Shown here: in pieces, positions 14,834 through 22,249 of the stretch | Layout: the number at the start of each line of letters is the position of its first letter | Numbering within the stretch: position 1 is the first letter of the stretch | Origin: Kitasatospora kifunensis | GTDB taxonomy: Bacteria; Actinomycetota; Actinomycetes; Streptomycetales; Streptomycetaceae | DNA: 64,000 nucleotides | Assembly (NCBI RefSeq): GCF_014203855.1 | Contig: NZ_JACHJV010000001.1 | Coordinates: 1,736,001 to 1,800,000 of the forward strand | Direction: 5' to 3' | Notes under the pieces: model-generated | Databases searched by the model: none | Told to the model about the DNA's origin: nothing | Seen by the model: only the letters and a program-made list of their open reading frames with translations | Translations under genes and position numbers: made by a program

Positions 14834-17155
14834 TCAACCCGCGGCTCGCGCCGCGATGATCAGCTGACCGAGCGCCAGCCCGCCGTCGTTCGGCGGCACC
14901 CTGCGATGCCGCAGCACGGTGAACCCGTCCTCCCGCAGGCCCCGCGCACACGCCGAGGAGAGCACCGCGTTGGCGAACACCCCACCGGTCAGCGCCACTC
15001 GATCCACCCCGTGCCGCGCGCGGGCCGCCGCGCAGAGCACGCGCACCAGGGCGGCGACGCCCGCGTGGAAGCGTGCGGCGATCAGAGCGGCCGAGCCACC
15101 GCCGCGCAGGTCGGCCAGCACGGCGGCCAGCACCGGCGCCGGATCGGCGATCAGCATCGGATCCGACGAGTAGTCAACTCGCCGCACACCGAAGGCATAC
15201 GGCTCGGCCGGGCCGTGTGCCACGGCCGCCGCCTCCAGCTCCAGCGCGGCCTGCGCCTCGTAGTGGGCCCGCTGGCAGAGGCCGGCCAGTGCGGCCACCG
15301 CATCGAAGAGCCGCCCCATGCTGGAGGTCGGCACGCAGTTCAGCGAGCGCGCCAACTGCTGCTCCAGCACCCGTTGTTCCGCCTCGGGGCAGGCCCGTAC
15401 ACAGGGCAGGTCCGCATCCCAGGGCAAACCTGCGGCGTGCAGCTGGGCCAGCGCCATCCGGTACGGGCGCGCCACCGCCGCATCGCCGCCCGGCAGCGGC
15501 GCATAGCGCAGGTGTGCCAGGCGCCGGAAGCCGTCGTAGTCGGCCAGCAGCACCTCGCCACCCCAGATCGCGCCGTCCTCGCCGTAGCCGGTGCCGTCGA
15601 AGGCGACGCCGATCACCGGTGCGCTGCCGTCCAGGCCGTGCTCGGCCATCGCGGCCGCGACATGGGCGTGGTGGTGCTGCACCCGCACCAACGGGCGCCC
15701 GTGCGCGGCCCGCGCGGCCTGCTGGGCCGAGCGGTAGCCCGGGTGCCGGTCGGCGACCAGCAGCTCCGGCGCCACCCCGGTGACGGCCGCCAGGTGCGCA
15801 ACCGCGCGGTCGAAGGCCCGCAGCGTGGCCAGGTCGTCCATGTCACCGATGTGGCCGGAGAGCCAGGCCCTCTCACCCCGGGCCAGCGCGAAGGTGTTCT
15901 TCAGGTCCCCGCCGACCGCGAGCACCGGGCGCACCGGCAGCGGCAGTCGCACCGGCAGCGGGGCCCAGCCGCGCGAGCGGCGCAGCGGCAGCACCTCGCC
16001 GTCCACCACCCGCACCACCGAGTCGTCCAACGGCACCTGGATCGGCCGATCGTGCGTCAACCAGCCGTCCACCAGGGGTGCCAGGCGCGAGCGGGCCTCG
16101 CCGTCGTCGGTGACGATGGGCTCCCCGGCCAGGTTGGCGCTGGTCAGCACGAGCAGCTCGGGGCCCGGCGCATCGCCCGGCAGGCCGAGCAGTAGGTGGT
16201 GCAGCGGGCTGTAGGGCAGCATCACGCCCAGGTCGGCCGAGCGCGGCGCCACGGCCTCGGCGAGCGCGCTCGGCCCCGGCCTGCGCCGCAGCAGCACGAT
16301 CGGCCGCTGCGGTCCGGCGAGCAACTCGCTTTCCGTCTGGTCCAGTTCGACCAGCTCGTCGAGCTCGGCCGCCGAACGGGCCAGCAGCGCGAACGGCTTG
16401 TCACCCCGGTTCTTGCGCCGCCGCAGCCGGGCCACGGTCACCGGGTTCGCGGCGTCGCAGGCCAGGTGGTAGCCGCCGATGCCCTTGACCGCCAGGATCG
16501 CCCCGGCCGCCAGCAGCCGCCGGGCCCGCTCGATGACGCCAGGACCGGTCCGCGCCGCCCGCCCGGGCCGGATCAGGGTCAGCCGCGGGCCGCAGGCATG
16601 GCAGGAGATCGGCTGGGCGTGGAAGCGCCGGTCCCTGGGATCGGTGTACTCGGCGGCGCACTGCGCGCACATCGCGAAGCCGGCCATCGTGGTGGCGGCC
16701 CGGTCGTAGGGCAGTGCGGTGATGATGGTGAAGCGCGGGCCGCAGTTCGTGCAGGTGATGAAGGGGTGCCGGTGGCGCCGGTCGCCCGGGTCGGCGAGTT
16801 CGGCCAGGCAGTCCGCGCAGGTGGCGGTGTCCGGCGGGATCAGCGTGCGGACCGCACCGGTGACCCTGGAGGCCACGATGGCGAAGCCGGTGCCACCGGT
16901 GGCCGCCATCGACTCCTGCGCCACCGCGGCCACCTGGGCCAGCGGCGGGGCGTCGGCGCCGATCCGGCGGCAGAACGCCTCCAGCGCCGTCGCCGACCCC
17001 TCCACCTCGGCGAGCACGCCCTCGCCGGTGTTGGTCACCTGCCCGCTCAGGCCGAGCTCGGTGGCCAGGCCGTAGACGAACGGCCGAAATCCCACGCCCT
17101 GCACGATCCCCCGCACGAAGACCCGCCGCCGCTCCGCCTGTTGATGCAGCGTCAA
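14834..17155 (-). CDS. hypF: Carbamoyltransferase HypF
   Basis: 773 aa. It makes the thiocarbamate precursor of the cyanide ligands from carbamoyl phosphate. Domains in order: acylphosphatase-like (about 10-95, RGIVQGVGFRPFVYG), two C4 zinc fingers (CADCLAEL with CTNCGPRF, CAQCAAEY with CHACGPRL), a YrdC/Sua5 domain (GIGGYHLACDA, LPYSPLHHLLL) and a Kae1-like C-terminal half (QHHHAHVAAAMAEHG, AFDGTGYGEDGAIWGGE, TGGVFAN). The start is TTG 17155, overlapping the hypB TGA as TTGA; the acylphosphatase motif begins so soon that no later start fits. Confidence 0.96.
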   Translation of the reverse strand: MTLHQQAERRRVFVRGIVQGVGFRPFVYGLATELGLSGQVTNTGEGVLAEVEGSATALEAFCRRIGADAPPLAQVAAVAQESMAATGGTGFAIVASRVTGAVRTLIPPDTATCADCLAELADPGDRRHRHPFITCTNCGPRFTIITALPYDRAATTMAGFAMCAQCAAEYTDPRDRRFHAQPISCHACGPRLTLIRPGRAARTGPGVIERARRLLAAGAILAVKGIGGYHLACDAANPVTVARLRRRKNRGDKPFALLARSAAELDELVELDQTESELLAGPQRPIVLLRRRPGPSALAEAVAPRSADLGVMLPYSPLHHLLLGLPGDAPGPELLVLTSANLAGEPIVTDDGEARSRLAPLVDGWLTHDRPIQVPLDDSVVRVVDGEVLPLRRSRGWAPLPVRLPLPVRPVLAVGGDLKNTFALARGERAWLSGHIGDMDDLATLRAFDRAVAHLAAVTGVAPELLVADRHPGYRSAQQAARAAHGRPLVRVQHHHAHVAAAMAEHGLDGSAPVIGVAFDGTGYGEDGAIWGGEVLLADYDGFRRLAHLRYAPLPGGDAAVARPYRMALAQLHAAGLPWDADLPCVRACPEAEQRVLEQQLARSLNCVPTSSMGRLFDAVAALAGLCQRAHYEAQAALELEAAAVAHGPAEPYAFGVRRVDYSSDPMLIADPAPVLAAVLADLRGGGSAALIAARFHAGVAALVRVLCAAARARHGVDRVALTGGVFANAVLSSACARGLREDGFTVLRHRRVPPNDGGLALGQLIIAARAAG

Positions 17156-17880
17156 GAGTGTTCCACCAGCGGCACCTGGTGCGCATGACCCGCCGGGCGC
17201 GCCATCACCGGACGGTGCACGGGCTCGCCGGCGAGCACCGCGAGCGCCCGGTCCAGCAGCGCGCCCACCGCCAGCCCGGTCCGCGCGGAGGTGAGCACCA
17301 CCTCCACCCCCGGATTGACCCGCCGCACGTTGGCCAGGAAGGCGGCCTGGTCGAAGTCGACGGCCGCTGCCAGATCGGTCTTGGTGACCAGCACCAGGTT
17401 GGCGAGCCCAAAGGCCGTCGGGTACTTGAGCGGTTTGTCCTCGCCCTCGGTGACCGAGGCCAGCACCACCCGCAGCGACTCACCGAGGTCGTAGGAGGCC
17501 GGGCAGACCAGGTTGCCGACGTTCTCCACGAAGAGCAGCCGGGCTTCCTCGGGCAGCCAGCCGTCCAGGTGGCCGCGGAGCATCACCGCCTCCAGGTGGC
17601 AGAGCCCGTCGGTCAGCACCTGCTTGACCGGCACACCGGAACGGCCCAGCCGCAGCGCGTCGTTCTCGGTGGCCAGGTCGGCGGTGAGCGCGGCGACCGG
17701 CACGCCCCGCTCGCGGGCCAGAGCGAGCTCGCGCTCCAGCAGCTCGGTCTTTCCGCTGCCGGGGCTGGAGAGCAGATTGACGGCGATCGTGCCGCGGGCG
17801 GCCAGCTCGGTGCGCAACTCCTGTGCGCTGTCGTCGTTTCGGGCGAGGACCGCCTGCTGGAGGTCAACCGTACGGCACAT
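17152..17880 (-). CDS. hypB: Nickel-insertion GTPase HypB
   Basis: 242-aa SIMIBI GTPase that works with HypA to insert nickel. Walker A LLSSPGSGKTELLE, switch-region segment VPVAALTADLATENDALRL, VENVGNLVCPASYDLGE and the guanine-specificity motif TKTDL are present. It lacks the N-terminal His-rich nickel store seen in some HypB proteins. I use ATG 17880 (MCRTVDLQQAV), four bases after the hypA stop and behind an AGGAAGG site; the longer frame to 17961 would overlap hypA. Confidence 0.96.
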   Translation of the reverse strand: MCRTVDLQQAVLARNDDSAQELRTELAARGTIAVNLLSSPGSGKTELLERELALARERGVPVAALTADLATENDALRLGRSGVPVKQVLTDGLCHLEAVMLRGHLDGWLPEEARLLFVENVGNLVCPASYDLGESLRVVLASVTEGEDKPLKYPTAFGLANLVLVTKTDLAAAVDFDQAAFLANVRRVNPGVEVVLTSARTGLAVGALLDRALAVLAGEPVHRPVMARPAGHAHQVPLVEHS

Positions 17881-17884
17881 CAGT

Positions 17885-18265
17885 TCAGCCTTCCTGGTCG
17901 GCTCGGGCGAGCACCGGGTCCGCGGCCCAGCGCACCTGGAGGATCTGCAACTCACGCCCACCGAGCAGCTCGACCCGGGCCCCCGAGCAGCCGGGGCACC
18001 CCAGGTCGGGCGGCATGCCGACCGCCCACTCGTGCCCGCAGTCGGCGCACCGGGCGCGGCCCTCGACCGACTCGACGGTCAGCGTGGATCCCGCCAACAC
18101 GGTGTCGGCACAGGCGAGTTCGTAACAGAAGTCGAGCGCCTGCGGCACCACACCGGCGAGTTCACCAACGAGCAACCGAACCGACTCGACACCGCGCGCA
18201 CCGTGCTCGACGGCCGCCCGTTCCACCTGCTCGATCACGGCCAGCGCGATGGACATCTCGTGCAT
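17885..18265 (-). CDS. hypA: Nickel metallochaperone HypA
   Basis: 126-aa nickel- and zinc-binding chaperone. It begins MHEMSIALAV, with His2 as the nickel ligand, and has the zinc site CADCGHEW ... CPGCSG. The tail after the beta sheet (ILQVRWAADPVLARADQEG) is slightly longer than in E. coli HypA. The ATG at 18265 is the only start giving the canonical N-terminus. It opens the hyp block, 179 bp after the DUF6893 gene and below a strong hairpin, so a promoter of its own is plausible. Confidence 0.96.
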   Translation of the reverse strand: MHEMSIALAVIEQVERAAVEHGARGVESVRLLVGELAGVVPQALDFCYELACADTVLAGSTLTVESVEGRARCADCGHEWAVGMPPDLGCPGCSGARVELLGGRELQILQVRWAADPVLARADQEG

Positions 18266-18359
18266 CGGCTCTCTCCCCCGTTGACTGGCAAGGCGGTTGG
18301 CAGGCTGACCCGTGAACTTCACCGGCGGAGCAGTGGGCGGCGGGCGGCTCCATTACAGA

Positions 18360-18401
18360 GCGCGGTGGCGGCAACGGCTCGAAGCCGCGCCGCCACCGCG
18401 C
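18360..18401 (-). other. Large intercistronic hairpin between accessory and hyp blocks
   Basis: Perfect 13-bp stem (18360-18372 with 18389-18401). The loop itself folds as CGGCT-CGA-AGCCG. It lies in the 179-bp gap 18266-18444. No T-run follows, so it may be a partial terminator or an RNA-processing/stability element between structural and hyp genes. Confidence 0.65.
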
Positions 18402-18444
18402 CCGGGAGGTACGCCATTCGCAGCAGTGTGCCGCGCTCGGCACC

Positions 18445-18549
18445 TCACATCCGCAGGATCCGCAGGTAGCGCTTGATGTCGGGCAGGTTCTGCCAGAGCA
18501 GCGTGCCGACCGCGGCCAGCAGGGCGCCGCGGACCAGGACCTTCAGCAT
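18445..18549 (-). CDS. DUF6893-type 34-aa protein
   Basis: A very short gene. The protein begins MLKVLVRGALLAAVGTLLWQ and ends KRYLRILRM, that is, a short hydrophobic helix followed by an Asp-Ile-Lys-Arg-Tyr basic amphipathic tail. It resembles the small DUF6893 proteins that accompany actinobacterial hydrogenase genes. GAGAGG precedes ATG 18549, and it lies 38 bp after the maturation protease. A single membrane-associated helix is likely, so it could tether the hydrogenase or a maturation factor. That role is inference. Confidence 0.7.
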   Translation of the reverse strand: MLKVLVRGALLAAVGTLLWQNLPDIKRYLRILRM

Positions 18550-18587
18550 GGGTTGTGCCTCTCTTCTCTGTCGCTCTTGCTGCCGCT

Positions 18588-19130
18588 TCACCGATTGACC
18601 GGCTCAACGCATCTGCGCGGCGCCGCCAGCAGGCGCCGGACCACCGCCACCGCCTCGTCCACCGCCGCCGCCACCGGCTCGCTCAGCCCGATGCCCTCCG
18701 CCAGCGAGGCCGGCTCGCAACCGACCACCAGCACCCGCGCGGGCGGTGTGCCGCCGGTGCCGGCGCTCAGTGTGGCCAGCAGGGCGAGCACCGCGTCCGG
18801 GCCCATCCGGTGGCCGTCCAGCACCGCCGACTCGACCTGCTCCAGCGGCCCGGCCTGTTCCTGGTCGCCGGCCTCGATCAGATAGACCGTGCCCGGCACC
18901 CCACCGCGCGCGGTGGCGTCCAGCAGCACCAGCATCCGGTAGCCGTCGAGCAGTTGGTAGGCCAGGTGGACCCCGCGCACCCCGAAGTCGACCAGCTCGA
19001 CGTCGGCGGGCAGCGGGTACTCACCGAGCCGGCGCAGCGCCTCGACACCGAAGCCGTCGTCGCCGAGGAAGATGTTTCCCACCCCGGCGACCAGCACCCT
19101 CTCAGCCGAGTCCGCTTGACTCACCGTCAT
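18588..19130 (-). CDS. Hydrogenase maturation protease (peptidase M52)
   Basis: 180 aa. Family role: it removes the C-terminal peptide of the large subunit after nickel insertion. Nickel-sensing ligands are visible: GVGNIFLGDDGFGVEALRR (Asp/Glu), ELVDFGVRG (Asp) and LDGHRMGPDAVL (His). The likely substrate is HhyL, whose C-terminus carries a 23-residue tail after CxxCxxH. The ATG at 19130 overlaps the previous stop as ATGA. A longer frame to 19424 is only a shadow of the upstream gene. Confidence 0.93.
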   Translation of the reverse strand: MTVSQADSAERVLVAGVGNIFLGDDGFGVEALRRLGEYPLPADVELVDFGVRGVHLAYQLLDGYRMLVLLDATARGGVPGTVYLIEAGDQEQAGPLEQVESAVLDGHRMGPDAVLALLATLSAGTGGTPPARVLVVGCEPASLAEGIGLSEPVAAAVDEAVAVVRRLLAAPRRCVEPVNR

Positions 19131-20497
19131 GTCTCCTCCAGTGGCGCGACCTCGTCCGGCTGGAAGTACCTGAACCGCCCCTGGGCCCGCCACAGGTCGG
19201 CTCCCGGGTCGCCCTCGACGGTCACCGCGAGGTGCACCGAGCCGTCCACGTCGTGCAGCACCGCCTCCACCAGCGCGGTGCGCCCATGCAGGAACAGGTC
19301 CTGGGCGTCGGTGCGCCGCCGCCCAGGCTTGAGCAGCACCCGGCTGCCCGCGCCCACCGAGCGGCCGTCCACCACCACCTGGTCCCGCTCCGGATCGACC
19401 TCCCGGTCGTTGCCCGGATCCCACCAGGGCTGTTCCTGCTCGCCCGTGGGCGCGGTCACCTCGCGCAGCGCGCGCACCGCGCCGTGCAGCCGCTCCAGCA
19501 CCTCGGCGGGCATCGAGTCGGCCAGGTCGATCACCGCGCCGGCCCGCTCGTCGGTGCCGCGTGCCTCACGCTTCTCCCGGTCGGTGAGCGCGGCCGTGCG
19601 CAGGGCGAGGATCTCGTCGATCTCGGTGGCGTCGTAGAGCGCGCCCGGGCTCTCGGGGGCCACCTGCGGGTGGTCTTCCAGGATGATCGGCGAGGAGAGC
19701 ACCACGTCCTCGCACTGCGGCCCACCGACCAGCACCGGCCAGGTGTGCTCGCTGCGGCACTCGGCCACCGCCGCGCGGGCCCACTGCGGCGGGTCGGTGG
19801 CGGACAGGAAGGCACCCCGGTCCAGTGCGAGCAGCAGGTGCGCCGAGACCAGCGAGTACGGCAGCGCGTCCGCGCGTCGCCCGTCCGGCGGCGGCAGCCA
19901 GGCCGAGGTGTTCTCCACCACCGCGGTCAACCGCACCGCCCGGTAGGGCCCCGGGACCTCCTGGGTGCGCAACCGCAGGACGCCGTCGAGCTGTTCGCGG
20001 CGCCGCAGCAGCCGACCGATGACCGCGCCGTCCCGCTGGATCGGCTCCTGCTCCTCGCGCGCCGCCAGCCGAAACGGGTGGAGCACACCGTCATCGGCCA
20101 ACTTCTCGACCGGCAGCAGCAGTTCGACCCGCTCTTCGACCCCCTCGTCCCACGCCTGAAGCACCCGGTCGGCCAGCTCCAGCTCCTGGACGGTCTCGAA
20201 CCCGCCCTCAGGCAACGCCCGTTGGACGGTCCGCCGCTGCGCCCGCAGGAAGCGCAGCTGCACCGCCAGCGCGGCCCCGCGCCGCGGCTCCATCACGCAC
20301 TCGGTGCGCTGGGTACTGTGCTCGGCGCTGTCCTGCCCGTACCCGGGCGGGACGAGCACGCCGAACTGCCAGCGCAGCCGGTTCTTGGCCGCCGAGGCGC
20401 GGTAGGGGTAGAGCACGTAGCCCTCGAAGAGCACCGCGTCGGCGATCTGCCGGGCCACCGCGAACCGTGCGTCGATCTCCGCCGGCAGCAAGGTCAT
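19127..20497 (-). CDS. Hydrogenase-operon protein of unknown function (456 aa)
   Basis: I recognise no domain. It begins MTLLPAEIDARFAVARQIAD and includes FEGYVLYPYRASAAKNRLRW, TECVMEPRRGAALAVQLRFL, PIILEDHPQVAPESPGALYDA and a C-terminal segment with charged residues (RRRTDAQDLFLHGRTALVEA). No signal peptide or transmembrane segment, and few cysteines. ATGA overlaps at both ends tie its expression to DUF6084 and the maturation protease. Homologous proteins appear, to my knowledge, only in this kind of hydrogenase cluster, so an assembly or electron-acceptor-docking role is likely but unproven. Confidence 0.75.
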   Translation of the reverse strand: MTLLPAEIDARFAVARQIADAVLFEGYVLYPYRASAAKNRLRWQFGVLVPPGYGQDSAEHSTQRTECVMEPRRGAALAVQLRFLRAQRRTVQRALPEGGFETVQELELADRVLQAWDEGVEERVELLLPVEKLADDGVLHPFRLAAREEQEPIQRDGAVIGRLLRRREQLDGVLRLRTQEVPGPYRAVRLTAVVENTSAWLPPPDGRRADALPYSLVSAHLLLALDRGAFLSATDPPQWARAAVAECRSEHTWPVLVGGPQCEDVVLSSPIILEDHPQVAPESPGALYDATEIDEILALRTAALTDREKREARGTDERAGAVIDLADSMPAEVLERLHGAVRALREVTAPTGEQEQPWWDPGNDREVDPERDQVVVDGRSVGAGSRVLLKPGRRRTDAQDLFLHGRTALVEAVLHDVDGSVHLAVTVEGDPGADLWRAQGRFRYFQPDEVAPLEET

Positions 20498-21138
20498 TGC
20501 GCCGCCACCTCCTCCGGGGCCAGGCTGAGCAGTTCGCTCACCGTCGCCTCCCAGGACGGCAGCGCCCGGCGGGAGCGGTAGGCGAGCAGCGCGTCGATCA
20601 GGTCGCCGGGCAGCCGCAGCCAGCCGCAGCCCGGGAAGTGCTGCTCGATCGCCTCCCGCCAGATGCGCACCGGCATCCGCACGCTCGCCTCCTGGTCCCA
20701 GGGCACCGGGGAGACCTGGAACCCACCGGGCCCCGCGAAGGCGGTGCCGGAGAAGAGCAGCAGCAACGGCACCTCGCCATCGGAAAGGGACCGCAGGTAG
20801 CGGGCGGCGGCCACCTCCAGGTCGTAACTGCACGGCACCACCAGGTCCGTCTCGCTCTCCCCCTCGAAGCCGGGGACCATGAGCGCGACCTGGGCGAACT
20901 GGATCGGGTTGAGCGTGCTGCCCCAGCGCGAGCGCTCACCGAACAGGTCGGCCAGCTTCTCGCCCTCGGCCTCGCCGTAGGGGCGGCGGGCCGGTTCGAT
21001 CCGCAGTTGGCAACGGAGCGCGAGGGCGTGTACCCGCACGCCCGGGGCCGCGGTGATCCGCAGCCGGAAGACCAGGGTGGGCATCGCCGCGTACGGATCG
21101 GAGCGCACGCCCGTGCAGGCGAAGGCGAGTTGGGTCAT
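20494..21138 (-). CDS. DUF6084 family protein
   Basis: 214 aa. Begins MTQLAFACTGVRSDPYAAMP and continues FRLRITAAPGVRVHALALRC, FGERSRWG, VPGFEGESETDLVVPCSYDL and VPLLLLFSGTAF. The pattern matches the DUF6084 family of actinobacterial hydrogenase operons and looks like an all-beta protein. No catalytic motif seen. The start overlaps the DUF5947 stop (ATGA) and the stop overlaps the next start (ATGA), indicating tight stoichiometric expression. Function unknown. Confidence 0.75.
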   Translation of the reverse strand: MTQLAFACTGVRSDPYAAMPTLVFRLRITAAPGVRVHALALRCQLRIEPARRPYGEAEGEKLADLFGERSRWGSTLNPIQFAQVALMVPGFEGESETDLVVPCSYDLEVAAARYLRSLSDGEVPLLLLFSGTAFAGPGGFQVSPVPWDQEASVRMPVRIWREAIEQHFPGCGWLRLPGDLIDALLAYRSRRALPSWEATVSELLSLAPEEVAAQ

Positions 21139-21782
21139 GACAGCACCTCCACCCGTGGCGTCGCGGTGCGTTCGGCCAGCCGGGCGAAGAAGCCGTCCAG
21201 CTCGGCGCGGGCCTGCGCGCCGCCGTCGAAGCCGTGCCAGCACAGCCGCAGCCGCCCGACCAGCTCGTAGCAGACGTCGATCGGCACCAGGTAGCAGTCG
21301 ATCCGGCCCTCCGTGCGGCGCAGCAGCAGCGCCTCGGTGTCCGGTTCCAGTGCGGCGGCCAGCCGGCTGGCGTCGAGCAGTGCCTGCGAGGCCGCCTCGT
21401 CGAGTTCGCTCTCGGCGGCCCCGGCCGGGCTCGGATAGAGCGTGACCAGCCGCTCCAGTGCGGTGTCCCGGAACAGGAAGGCGCAGCTGACCGGGATCCG
21501 CAGCGCCTGCCAGTGGATCTCGGTCAACTGGTGCTCGGGGTCGGCGAGGTAGCGCTCGGACAGGCCCCGGTAGCGACCCTCGGCCGCGCCGGGTTGGCGC
21601 AGCAGCAGCGCACAGGCGGTGCAGACGCAGACCAGCGAGCGCTCGTCACGGTCGGCCAGGTGCCGGTGCTCCCCGGGCAGTCGGACGTCGCAGAACTCGC
21701 ACCGCTCCGGCTGCGGGGGCGCCGGCTCGCGCAGTCTGCGCAGCAGCGCGGTGCCGGGGCCGACGAGCTGACGCATGCTCAC
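21135..21782 (-). CDS. DUF5947 family protein with Cys4 site
   Basis: 215 aa. An N-terminal metal-site-like pattern, CEFCDVRLP ... CVCTAC, is followed by HQLTEIHWQALRIPVSCAFL, LERLVTLYPSPAG, LLRRTEGRIDCYLVPIDVCY and CWHGFDGGAQARAELDGFFA. This matches the DUF5947 proteins of hydrogenase clusters. A zinc ribbon or rubredoxin-like cluster is plausible. GTG 21782 overlaps the previous stop as GTGA; an in-frame ATG at 21776 is the alternative start. Possibly an assembly or redox factor; not known. Confidence 0.75.
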   Translation of the reverse strand: MSMRQLVGPGTALLRRLREPAPPQPERCEFCDVRLPGEHRHLADRDERSLVCVCTACALLLRQPGAAEGRYRGLSERYLADPEHQLTEIHWQALRIPVSCAFLFRDTALERLVTLYPSPAGAAESELDEAASQALLDASRLAAALEPDTEALLLRRTEGRIDCYLVPIDVCYELVGRLRLCWHGFDGGAQARAELDGFFARLAERTATPRVEVLS

Positions 21783-22249
21783 CGGACCTCCACCGTCGGG
21801 CGCGGGCCGATCTGCAACAGCGTGGGCTGCTTGGCCAGTTCGACCGCGCTGAGCTCGGGTGCGAAGCAGGCCAGCGCCTCCTCGATCCGCCGCTCGTCCT
21901 GGGCGGAGCCGCAGCCGCACCCACCGCCACCACCTCCGTCGATCTGACGAAGCGTCAACACTCCGGTGTCGGCGTCGAAGTTCCGTACCGCCCAGCCGGG
22001 CACCGCCGCCAGCGCGCGCTCGATCCGGGTCTCGACGTCCTCGGGGTGCAGGTCGTGCAGCACCAGCAGCCCGGCCGCCAGCTCGTCACCGAGCGCCTCG
22101 GTGGGCAGCAGTGCCGCCATCCTGGCCAGCCCCACACCGTAGAAGTCCATCAGGGTGCGCACCAGTTCCTCGGCCGCCTCGCCCTGCCCGGCCTCGGCCA
22201 GCTTGTCCAGCAGTTGCTGGACCCGCAGGCCCACCTGCTCGACCGTCAT
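21779..22249 (-). CDS. NifU-like/hydrogenase accessory protein
   Basis: 156 aa. An N-terminal helical part (VQQLLDKLAEAGQGEAAEEL, MDFYGVGLARMAALLP) is followed by a small alpha/beta domain (HPEDVETRIERALAAVPG, DADTGVLTLRQI), a run of seven glycines and a CGCG cysteine pair, then FAPELSAVELAKQPTLLQIG. It resembles proteins annotated as NifU-family in actinobacterial hydrogenase loci, but the canonical NifU CxxC is replaced by CxC. It may deliver an iron-sulfur cluster or act in electron transfer. The start overlaps the hhyL stop (ATGA). Confidence 0.65.
   Translation of the reverse strand: MTVEQVGLRVQQLLDKLAEAGQGEAAEELVRTLMDFYGVGLARMAALLPTEALGDELAAGLLVLHDLHPEDVETRIERALAAVPGWAVRNFDADTGVLTLRQIDGGGGGGCGCGSAQDERRIEEALACFAPELSAVELAKQPTLLQIGPRPTVEVR

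Noticed and set aside
18746..20581. 611-codon + strand open frame
   Set aside because: Antisense to hydrogenase accessory genes; Arg/Pro-rich, no motif.
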